A DNA stretch of 8,567 bases from Clostridiales bacterium UBA1248 (GTDB lineage: Bacteria > Bacillota > Clostridia > Oscillospirales > CAG-272): NCBI GenBank assembly GCA_002308615.1, contig DBWC01000105.1:444-9010 (forward strand), written 5' to 3'. This document shows, one piece after another, positions 1 to 6,068 of this stretch (positions within the stretch are counted from its first letter, which is position 1; every line of letters starts with the position of its first letter). Both the position numbers and the translations under genes were made by a program. The notes under the pieces were generated by a model, which was given only the letters and a program-made list of their open reading frames with translations, did no database searches and was not told the origin of the DNA.

Positions 1-910
1 CTGCCAGAGCTTCATGACGGAGCTTTGCAAGCACATAGGCGCGGACACGGACGTTCCCGCCGGCGACATCGGTACAGGCGCGCGTGAGATCGGATATATG
101 TACGGTCAGTACAAGCGCATAAGAAACGAATTTACCGGCGTTCTGACCGGCAAGAGCATTTCCTACGGCGGCTCTCTTGCAAGAAAAGAAGCCACCGGTT
201 ACGGTCTTCTCTACTTTACAAAAGAAATGCTTGCGGATAAAGGCATAGACCTTAAAGACAAGATAGTTCTTATATCCGGCTCCGGCAACGTCGCTATCTA
301 CGCCGCCGAAAAAGCGACGCAGCTCGGCGGCAAGGTCGTTGCGATGAGCGATTCGTCCGGTTACATCTACGACGCCGACGGCGTGAAGCTCGACGTTATA
401 AAGAAGATAAAAGAAGTTGACAGAGCGCGCATAAGCGAATACGTTAAAGCCGTTCCGTCCGCCACGTTCACGCCCGGCTGCAAAGGCATCTGGACGATCA
501 AAGCCGACGTTGCGCTTCCCTGCGCCACGCAGAACGAGATCGACCTGCAGTCCGCGCAGGCTCTTATCGCAAACGGCGTAACGGCTGTCGCGGAAGGCGC
601 GAATATGCCTTCGACCCCCGAAGCCGTCGCGGCGTTCCAGTCCGCGGGCGTCCTCTTCGGTCCGGCAAAAGCGGCAAACGCGGGCGGCGTTGCGACTTCC
701 GCTCTTGAAATGTCGCAGAACTCCATGCGTCTGTCCTGGACGTTTGAGGAAGTTGACGCAAAGCTGCACGACATTATGGTCAACATTTACAGAAACTGCT
801 CAAAGACTGCGCGTGAATTCGGTCTTGAGGATAACCTCGTTGCCGGCGCGAACATCGCGGGCTTCTTAAAGGTCGCGGACGCGATGCTGTGGCAGGGCGT
901 TGCTTATTGA
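1..910 (+). CDS. gdhA: NADP-type glutamate dehydrogenase, C-terminal part (5' end outside window)
   Basis: Catalyses reversible reductive amination of 2-oxoglutarate with ammonia to glutamate in the cytoplasm, normally as a hexamer. The reading frame is open from base 2 (CQSFMTEL...) and ends with TGA at 908-910, leaving 302 residues. This is about the last two-thirds of a protein that is near 447 residues in E. coli. Seen directly: DTDVPAGDIG, containing the catalytic aspartate; the substrate-loop block ISYGGSLARKEATGYG; the dinucleotide-binding motif SGSGNVAIYAAEKA; and the conserved stretches ALPCATQNE, AVAEGANMP and KAANAGGVATS. The end, GANIAGFLKVADAML.QGV, matches the family C-terminus, so the 3' end is intact. 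The catalytic lysine and the N-terminal substrate domain lie outside the window. The pattern fits the bacterial hexameric NADP-dependent class (E. coli GdhA type) better than the NAD class, but coenzyme choice is inferred from family resemblance. A terminator follows directly, so this gene is transcribed apart from the next one. Confidence 0.97.
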   Translation, partial: CQSFMTELCKHIGADTDVPAGDIGTGAREIGYMYGQYKRIRNEFTGVLTGKSISYGGSLARKEATGYGLLYFTKEMLADKGIDLKDKIVLISGSGNVAIYAAEKATQLGGKVVAMSDSSGYIYDADGVKLDVIKKIKEVDRARISEYVKAVPSATFTPGCKGIWTIKADVALPCATQNEIDLQSAQALIANGVTAVAEGANMPSTPEAVAAFQSAGVLFGPAKAANAGGVATSALEMSQNSMRLSWTFEEVDAKLHDIMVNIYRNCSKTAREFGLEDNLVAGANIAGFLKVADAMLWQGVAY

Positions 911-930
911 TAAGCCGATCCATATATTTC

Positions 931-958
931 CGGGCGGGTTTTCCCGCCCGATTTTTTT
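931..958 (+). terminator. Intrinsic terminator after gdhA
   Basis: A perfect 8-bp GC stem, CGGGCGGG (931-938) pairing with CCCGCCCG (943-950) around a TTTT loop, is followed by A and seven T (952-958). It starts 20 bases after the gdhA stop, and the next promoter follows immediately. Confidence 0.95.
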
Positions 959-966
959 ATATATAC

Positions 967-995
967 TTGACAAATCTCTGTTTTTCGGATATTAT
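967..995 (+). promoter_or_regulatory. Sigma-70/SigA-type promoter for the lipoprotein gene
   Basis: TTGACA (967-972) is a perfect -35 box, followed by a 17-base spacer and TATTAT (990-995), one base from the -10 consensus. Transcription should start near 1002. This gives a leader of about 38 bases before the ATG at 1040 and places the upstream in-frame ATG at 1001 at or before the transcript start. Confidence 0.88.
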
Positions 996-1028
996 ATTAA
1001 ATGAATACGGCGCCGTCCGCAAATCAAC

Positions 1029-1034
1029 GGGAGG
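1029..1034 (+). promoter_or_regulatory. Ribosome binding site that fixes the lipoprotein start
   Basis: GGGAGG lies 5 bases before the ATG at 1040. The competing ATG at 1001 has no such site and nearly coincides with the predicted transcript start, so 1040 is chosen. Confidence 0.85.
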
Positions 1035-1039
1035 AAAAG

Positions 1040-2614
1040 ATGAAACGTTTGAAAATCATAGAAGCTGTCACGTTTTTTTTCGCTCTTGCGTTTATTCTGA
1101 CCGGATGCGGCGCCGGCACCCCCGATACAACGGACACAGAGGCGCCCGATACCGTGATCACGGAAACCGAAACGGACACCGGGATAGCGCTTATCAAAGT
1201 TTTTGACCGGTATTTTTCGCCCGATACCGTCGAAATAGCGCTTGAAAAGGACGAAATAGAGTCTTTTGACGCGCTTTTATCATCTTTACAGGGTTTCTTT
1301 CGCCTTACGCTTATAGATCTTGACGGATTTGAACTCAGCATAAACGAAAAGCAGCTTTTGAACGAAAGCTTCCCCGGCGCGGAGATCAGATGCGCGACTT
1401 ATATAAAAGTGTCCGATAAAAAGATCTATACGACCGACACGGAAATGGATCTGTCCGGCGTACCCGGCGTAACCGCGGCGGCGATAAGGGAGGCTCTTTC
1501 ATATTTGCCGGACGTCATGCGCGTCGTCGCTGACGCGGAGATACCGATAGAAGACAAAAACAGCCTGAGATCGGATTTTCCCGGCGTATCGTTTGAAATA
1601 CCCGGCGTCGTTTCCGTTTACGGCGTCACGGTCAGAGAAGACGCGGCGGAGCTTGATCTGAACGGGATACAGATCGATCCGGCCGTGCTTTCTGCAAAGC
1701 TTGAATATTTTCCGTATATGAAAACGGTCAGCTTATACGACACGGGGCTTGACGGCGACGAACAGTACGCGCTTGCATCCGAATATCCGGATATAAAATT
1801 CTTATGGAAAGTCGAGATACTCGGCGAGCTGTACGATACGGACACGACCGACCTCGATCTTTCCGGCAAAAAAGAGCTGACTGTCAACACGGTGCGAAAG
1901 AAGCTGAGACTTATGTCGTGGCTTTGCCGTGCAGATCTGTCCGATATAAGCGCGACTGACGAAGAACTCGGCGCGCTGCGCGGTGAATTTCCCGATATCA
2001 AGATCGTCTGGAAATTATATATGGGCAAATGGTCGCTTAAAACGGACGCCGTAGCGTTTTCCGTTCTTATATATGATTATGATTATACAAGACTGACAAG
2101 CGACGACATACAGTGCCTTAAATACTGCACCGATCTTCAGGCGCTCGATCTCGGTCATCAGGCGCTGACGGATCTGTCCGTCATCGGCGAATATCTGACG
2201 GAGCTTCGTATCCTTATACTTGCCGACAATAAAATAAGCGATCTGACGCCGATTTCAAATCTTAAGCATCTGCATTATATAGAACTGTTCGTAAACCGTC
2301 CGTTAAAGGACGTTTCACCGCTCGGCGAATGCAAGGAGCTCGTAGACGTAAACATCAGCCATCTGTACGATATATGGGATATTTCCAATCTTCTCGATAT
2401 GCCGCTTCTCGAAAGGCTGTGGATAGAGCATACCTCCATCTCCGACAAAGACGTATTGCGCTTGCGTGAAACGTACCCCGACACTAAAATAATCGTCGAA
2501 GGATACGGCTCAGTCGACCAGGGCTGGCGGGAGCATCCGAGATACTACGCGATGATAGATATGTTCAAAAAGACTGACTACGTAAGCGAGGAATTCAGCA
2601 AGTACGACAGGTAA
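1040..2614 (+). CDS. Secreted lipoprotein with 69-residue repeats and leucine-rich repeats
   Basis: A 524-residue protein of unknown function, probably anchored on the outer face of the cell membrane. The N-terminus is a lipoprotein signal: basic MKRLK, a hydrophobic stretch, then lipobox LTGC with the lipidated Cys at 23. A Thr/Asp/Glu-rich linker (about 26-48) follows. Residues about 55-335 carry tandem modules of about 69 residues. Their landmarks are xDLSG/xDLNG at 136, 205 and 272, and FPG/YPD/FPD at 111, 180, 249 and 317, each followed by a beta-like segment (IKFLWKV, IKIVWKL). Residues 364-455 form four leucine-rich repeats of exactly 23 residues (for example ILILADNKISDLTPISNLK), of the internalin/SDS22 type. 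A C-terminal cap (456-486) again ends in a YPDTKI segment, and the tail has GWREHPRYYAMIDMF. It has its own promoter and terminators on both sides, so it is monocistronic. No catalytic motif is visible. A binding or adhesion role is a guess from the fold type. Confidence 0.9.
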   Translation: MKRLKIIEAVTFFFALAFILTGCGAGTPDTTDTEAPDTVITETETDTGIALIKVFDRYFSPDTVEIALEKDEIESFDALLSSLQGFFRLTLIDLDGFELSINEKQLLNESFPGAEIRCATYIKVSDKKIYTTDTEMDLSGVPGVTAAAIREALSYLPDVMRVVADAEIPIEDKNSLRSDFPGVSFEIPGVVSVYGVTVREDAAELDLNGIQIDPAVLSAKLEYFPYMKTVSLYDTGLDGDEQYALASEYPDIKFLWKVEILGELYDTDTTDLDLSGKKELTVNTVRKKLRLMSWLCRADLSDISATDEELGALRGEFPDIKIVWKLYMGKWSLKTDAVAFSVLIYDYDYTRLTSDDIQCLKYCTDLQALDLGHQALTDLSVIGEYLTELRILILADNKISDLTPISNLKHLHYIELFVNRPLKDVSPLGECKELVDVNISHLYDIWDISNLLDMPLLERLWIEHTSISDKDVLRLRETYPDTKIIVEGYGSVDQGWREHPRYYAMIDMFKKTDYVSEEFSKYDR

Positions 2615-2621
2615 ATATAAT

Positions 2622-2653
2622 AAAAAAATCTCCGTTTTCACGGAGATTTTTTT
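2622..2653. terminator. Bidirectional intrinsic terminator between convergent genes
   Basis: TCTCCG (2629-2634) pairs with CGGAGA (2641-2646) around TTTTCA, flanked by seven A on the left (2622-2628) and seven T on the right (2647-2653). The hairpin is followed by a T-run on either strand, so it can end both the lipoprotein mRNA (+) and the five-gene operon (-). It lies 7 bases after one stop codon and 12 bases before the other. Confidence 0.93.
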
Positions 2654-2665
2654 GTTTTTGTTCAA

Positions 2666-4786
2666 TTATTCAGCCGCTTCTTCTTTTGCGGGCTCTTCGG
2701 CGGGGGATTCCTCTGCGGGAGCTTCTTCCGCGGGAGCTTCTTCAACAGGAGCTTCATCGGCGGGTTCTTCTTCAGCCGCGGGTTCCTCGACCGGTTCTTC
2801 CTCGGGCATCAGAGCGCGTATGGACAGGCTGATCTTCTTTTTGTCAAAATCGATATCGGTGATCTTGACGTCGACCGTATCGCCGACTTTGACCACGTCG
2901 TCCGGCTTTGCAACGCGCTTGTTGGAAAGCTGGGAGATGTGGATAAGACCGTCGGTGCCGGGGATGATCTCGGCAAACGCGCCGAACGGAAGGATGCTGA
3001 CGATCTTAACGTTCACAACGTCGCCTACCTGGTATACGTTTGTGAACATCGTCCACGGATTTGTCTCCTCGGTCTTGTAGCCGAGCGAAATTCTCTTCTT
3101 TTCCTTGTCAAAGGATTTTACGAACACTTTGATCTTGTCGCCTACGGAAACGACCTCGGACGGGTTGGCGATGTGCTTCCAGGAGAGCTCCGTGGTGTGC
3201 ACCATGCCGTCGACTCCGGCTTCAAGCTCTACGAACGCGCCGTAATTCTGGATGGAGCGGACGATGCCTTCGTATTCCTTGCCCTCTTCTATCTCTTCCC
3301 AGAACTTTGCCTCTGCGGCCTTGCGCTCGGCTCTTGCGGCGGCTCTCAGCGGGATGCGGGCGGAAGCCTTTACTCTTCTTCTGCCGGTATCCACGTCAAT
3401 TATCTTGAACTGCATCTTCTTTCCGATGATGGAGTTCATATCGCCGTCTTCTTCAACCGTGGTGTGCGACGCGGGAACAAAAGCGCGTATGCCTTTGATC
3501 GTGCAGATAGCGCCGCCGCGGACCGCCTCTACAAACTTGCCCTCGAGATATTCGCCGCTGTTGTAAGCGTCAACTATCTGCTGCCAGTTGTTTTTGGCGT
3601 CATATTTTCTCTTTGACAGAGTTGCGACTCCGTCAACGTCTGAAACCCTTACCGCGTACGCGGTGATCTGATCGCCTACTTTGAACAGATCGTTCAGGTT
3701 GACGCCGGGCTCGTCCGATACATCGTCATACGAAAGTATGCCTGTAACCTTGGTGCCGAGGTCAACTTTGATCTCTGTGTTAGAGATCTGCGTTATCGTG
3801 CCTGTTACGACGTCTCCTGTATTTAAAGTTTTAAAGGTTTCATCAAGAAGTTTTTCGAAGCTTTCTTCAGCCTCGTTCTGTCCGCTTGATACGGACTCTT
3901 TGAGTTCTTCGCTCATAATGGTTTTTACCTCCTCTATAATACTGTCCGGCGTCGATGCACCGGCAGCAATTCCCACTTTTGAGTTTTTGCCGATCTTTAT
4001 CTTCCTGCACTCATCTCCGTTTTCCACAAGATAAGTACGCGGACAGACGGAACCGGCTATGGAATACAGCTTGTTTGTATTGGAGCTGTTTTTCCCTCCT
4101 ATAACGACCATAACGTCAACACGCTTTGCAAGCTGCAGCGTCTGTTTCTGACGTTTTTCGGTCACGGAACATATTGTATCAAAAATTTTCGCGTTTGTAT
4201 ATAGACTTTCAATAAAATTTTGACATTTTTTCCACTCTGTTAAATTTTGAGTGGTTTGTGACACCATAATCACGTGTTCTGACGGCGAAAGAAGCGGAAC
4301 GATCTCCTCTTTCAGCTGTTTTTCGTCCGAAAAACAGTACGCTTTGCCGAAAACACGGCTTTTTATACCACGTACCTCGGGATGATTTTCGTCGCCGAAG
4401 ATCAAAGTCGTCGTTTCTTCCGCCGTATTTTTTTCCACTATGTCGTGGATCTTGGCGACGAACCGGCAGGTACAGTCAAGGACACTGATATTCGGATTTT
4501 CCTTTGCGCGGCGCTTTAAATACTCGGTATATTCCTTTTCAACGCCGTGCGTCCTTATGACGAACGTGGTCGTGTCCGACGCGCTGTCGCACAGCGCTTC
4601 AAGCTCATCCGGTTCGACGGAACGTACGCCCGCCGCCTCGAATTCGGAAACTACCGTGGGGTTGTGGATTATGTCGCCGAGCGTATATATTTTGCCCGAT
4701 CTGCCTTCTGCTATCAGTTTTTTCACGGCGGACACGGCGCTGTTAACGCCGGGACAGAATCCGCTGTATTCCGCTATCTCCGTCAT
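2666..4786 (-). CDS. ispH: IspH (HMBPP reductase) fused to S1 RNA-binding protein
   Basis: A 706-residue fusion. Residues 1-290 are 4-hydroxy-3-methylbut-2-enyl diphosphate reductase, the last step of the MEP pathway, making IPP and DMAPP on a [4Fe-4S] cluster. Cluster cysteines are at 11 (FCPGVNSAV), 107 (DCTCRFV) and 206 (DTICSVTEKRQ). Substrate residues include His41, His80, HPE at 135-137, TT at 178-179, SSN at 234-236 and Ser278. Residues about 323-657 hold four S1 domains (about 323-392, 412-476, 501-570, 587-657). The last two are the most canonical (NYGAFVEL, PFGAFAEI). This four-domain set resembles Firmicutes ribosomal protein S1/YpfD. Residues 661-706 are a Glu/Ala/Pro tail. IspH-S1 fusions are established in Clostridia. 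The gene is last in the operon, and its ATG overlaps the plsC stop (ATGA) with only a weak Shine-Dalgarno site, which suggests translational coupling. The Pro usually following the second cluster Cys is Arg here. An internal ribosome binding site sits at the domain junction. Confidence 0.95.
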   Translation of the reverse strand: MTEIAEYSGFCPGVNSAVSAVKKLIAEGRSGKIYTLGDIIHNPTVVSEFEAAGVRSVEPDELEALCDSASDTTTFVIRTHGVEKEYTEYLKRRAKENPNISVLDCTCRFVAKIHDIVEKNTAEETTTLIFGDENHPEVRGIKSRVFGKAYCFSDEKQLKEEIVPLLSPSEHVIMVSQTTQNLTEWKKCQNFIESLYTNAKIFDTICSVTEKRQKQTLQLAKRVDVMVVIGGKNSSNTNKLYSIAGSVCPRTYLVENGDECRKIKIGKNSKVGIAAGASTPDSIIEEVKTIMSEELKESVSSGQNEAEESFEKLLDETFKTLNTGDVVTGTITQISNTEIKVDLGTKVTGILSYDDVSDEPGVNLNDLFKVGDQITAYAVRVSDVDGVATLSKRKYDAKNNWQQIVDAYNSGEYLEGKFVEAVRGGAICTIKGIRAFVPASHTTVEEDGDMNSIIGKKMQFKIIDVDTGRRRVKASARIPLRAAARAERKAAEAKFWEEIEEGKEYEGIVRSIQNYGAFVELEAGVDGMVHTTELSWKHIANPSEVVSVGDKIKVFVKSFDKEKKRISLGYKTEETNPWTMFTNVYQVGDVVNVKIVSILPFGAFAEIIPGTDGLIHISQLSNKRVAKPDDVVKVGDTVDVKITDIDFDKKKISLSIRALMPEEEPVEEPAAEEEPADEAPVEEAPAEEAPAEESPAEEPAKEEAAE
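2669..2806 (-). repeat. Low-complexity repeat coding the acidic E/A/P tail of the fusion protein
   Basis: This stretch encodes residues 661-706, made of short degenerate units such as EEAPAEEAPAEE. On the + strand the units read as GCTTCTTCCGCGGGA-like blocks, with the best-matching copies around 2715-2750. An acidic, probably disordered tail is the likely protein feature. Tandem codon blocks of this kind can change length by slippage. Confidence 0.75.
3927..3933 (-). promoter_or_regulatory. Strong internal Shine-Dalgarno site at the IspH/S1 junction
   Basis: On the - strand AGGAGGT (3933-3927) stands 10 bases before an in-frame ATG at 3916-3914, which is Met291 of the fusion. Starting there would give a free 416-residue S1 protein with four S1 domains, close in size to stand-alone Firmicutes S1 homologues. 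The site is a better ribosome binding site than the one at the gene's own start. It also encodes Glu-Glu-Val of the IspH C-terminal helix, so coincidence is possible. Use as a second start is inference. Confidence 0.5.
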
Positions 4787-5385
4787 ATACTGTCTTCAAG
4801 CGCGCAGATATCGCCGAAAATGCGGTCGGTCGCGCGCCTGTATTCCGACGGCGTTCCGTTCTTTATATCAAGCTCGTCAAGCTCTATCGGCTTGCCGATT
4901 ATGACGGTCGTCTTTGAAAACGGTTTGAGTTTTCTCTTTTTGGTTTTTATAAACGCCGGAAGCACGCGGCATTTCGTGTGATACGAAAGCATCGCCACGC
5001 CTTCTTTCGCCTTTGTCTCTTTGGGATCGACTCCGGGCATACGCGTTCCCTGCGGGAAAATACCGACTACCTCGCCGTTATTTACGTAGCCGAGCGCGGT
5101 CTTTATGGCTTTCATATCGACGCTTCCCCTGTTTACCGGGAACATCTCGACTTTTTTTGCAAGCTTGCCGAGAACGGGCGTGTCAAAAACCTCTTTTTTC
5201 GCCATGAAATGCAAACGTCTCGGCACGGAAAGTATGAGCATCACCGGGTCAAACGACGCCGTGTGGTTGCTCGCTATTATAAATCCGCCGTCGTCCGGGA
5301 TGTTTTCGGTTCCCTTGACTTCAAGCTTATATACGCGCCGGAACAGTCCGCCCAGACGCTTGACCAGCTTATCATATAAGGTCAT
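4783..5385 (-). CDS. plsC: 1-acyl-sn-glycerol-3-phosphate acyltransferase (PlsC family)
   Basis: A 200-residue membrane-associated acyltransferase that adds the second acyl chain to lysophosphatidic acid, giving phosphatidic acid for phospholipid synthesis. The four family motifs are visible in order: NHTASFD (40-46, the catalytic His and Asp), PVNRG (83-87), FPQGTR (110-115) and VLPAFI (141-146). Motif III normally reads FPEGTR; here Glu is Gln. The length is typical of short clostridial members, and no long membrane segment is obvious, so peripheral attachment is likely. The ATG overlaps the cmk stop by 4 bases (ATGA), and its own stop overlaps the ispH start in the same way. Translation is therefore probably coupled on both sides. 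Acyl-donor specificity (acyl-ACP, acyl-CoA or acyl-phosphate) cannot be read from the sequence. Other lysophospholipid acyltransferases share these motifs. Confidence 0.92.
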   Translation of the reverse strand: MTLYDKLVKRLGGLFRRVYKLEVKGTENIPDDGGFIIASNHTASFDPVMLILSVPRRLHFMAKKEVFDTPVLGKLAKKVEMFPVNRGSVDMKAIKTALGYVNNGEVVGIFPQGTRMPGVDPKETKAKEGVAMLSYHTKCRVLPAFIKTKKRKLKPFSKTTVIIGKPIELDELDIKNGTPSEYRRATDRIFGDICALEDSI

Positions 5386-6050
5386 TTTCTCATTTCGTAA
5401 AGCGTCTTTATTATGCTTACGTTTTCCTCTATCGTGATATTGGAATTATCTATTATTACGGCGTCGTCCGCGGGAACGCACGGGGCGGCGGCGCGGTGCG
5501 AGTCGTTGTAATCACGCTCTTCTATCTCTTTTCTGATCGTTTCAAGATCTACCTTCTGACCCTTTTCCGTAAGCTCGAGACAGCGGCGCTTCGCTCTTTC
5601 GCGCACGGACGCGGTCTGGAATATTTTAAGCTCCGCGTCAGGCAAAACAACGGTGCCTATATCTCGCCCGTCCATCACGACGCTGTGCTCGCGCGCTATT
5701 TTTCTCTGCATTTCAAGTAAGAAAGCGCGGACCGCGGGGATAGCGGAGACCTTTGACGCGTACATGGATATCTCGTTTTGTCTGATCTTATCGGAAACGT
5801 CTTCTCCGTTTAAGTATACGCGCTGTCCCTCGTCCGAAAAGCCGAGGTCTATATTTATATTTTCAAGCTGCGGTACGACCGCTTCCGCGTCGTCCGGAGC
5901 TATGCCCTTGCGGTAAATGTAAAGACCGACTGAGCGGTACATCGCTCCCGTGTCGACCTGAACGAATCCGAGGCGCTTTGCCAAAGCCTTTGCTACGGTG
6001 CTTTTTCCCGCGCCGGACGGTCCGTCTATCGCTATTCTGAAAACACTCAT
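5382..6050 (-). CDS. cmk: Cytidylate kinase
   Basis: A 222-residue cytoplasmic kinase that transfers phosphate from ATP to CMP and dCMP, recycling pyrimidine nucleotides from RNA and lipid turnover. The P-loop GPSGAGKST is at 10-18 and the conserved VDTGAMYRS block at 32-40. The CMP-specific insert region runs through about 60-115, DGRDIGT is at 127-133, and the lid region has RDYNDSHRAAAP at 179-190. Length and motif order are those of bacterial Cmk, with no missing key residue. GGAAGGG (6064-6058) lies 7 bases before the ATG, in the 18-base gap after the flavoprotein gene. The end overlaps plsC by ATGA. A cmk-plsC-ispH/S1 order recurs in Clostridia as far as I recall, which supports a real operon. 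Confidence 0.97.
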   Translation of the reverse strand: MSVFRIAIDGPSGAGKSTVAKALAKRLGFVQVDTGAMYRSVGLYIYRKGIAPDDAEAVVPQLENINIDLGFSDEGQRVYLNGEDVSDKIRQNEISMYASKVSAIPAVRAFLLEMQRKIAREHSVVMDGRDIGTVVLPDAELKIFQTASVRERAKRRCLELTEKGQKVDLETIRKEIEERDYNDSHRAAAPCVPADDAVIIDNSNITIEENVSIIKTLYEMRK

Positions 6051-6057
6051 GACAAAT

Positions 6058-6064
6058 CCCTTCC
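6058..6064 (-). promoter_or_regulatory. Ribosome binding site of cmk
   Basis: GGAAGGG on the - strand lies 7 bases before the cmk ATG. It occupies the only real gap in the operon (18 bases), so cmk can be initiated independently of the upstream gene. Confidence 0.75.
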
Positions 6065-6068
6065 GAAA

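Noticed and set aside
367..786. Antisense open frame within gdhA
   Set aside because: It lies wholly opposite conserved glutamate dehydrogenase codons and has no features of its own.
1001..1039. In-frame upstream ATG extending the lipoprotein by 13 residues
   Set aside because: It lies about 5 bases after the -10 box, at or before the expected transcript start, has no ribosome binding site, and would put MNTAPSANQREEK in front of a typical lipoprotein signal. The ATG at 1040 has GGGAGG at proper spacing.
2652..3080. Serine/alanine-rich open frame on the + strand opposite the acidic tail
   Set aside because: It is the complement of the Glu/Ala/Pro-coding repeats of the fusion gene. Low complexity keeps the frame open; it has no family resemblance, and it begins inside the terminator region.
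2939..3616. Long + strand open frame (225 residues) opposite the S1 domains
   Set aside because: It is antisense to well-conserved S1 coding sequence, has no recognisable domain and has no promoter or ribosome binding site. A shadow of codon bias.
3936..3941. TATTAT on the - strand near the IspH/S1 junction as an internal promoter
   Set aside because: No -35 box at 16-18 bases upstream and no TGn extension, so only the translational signal there is reported.
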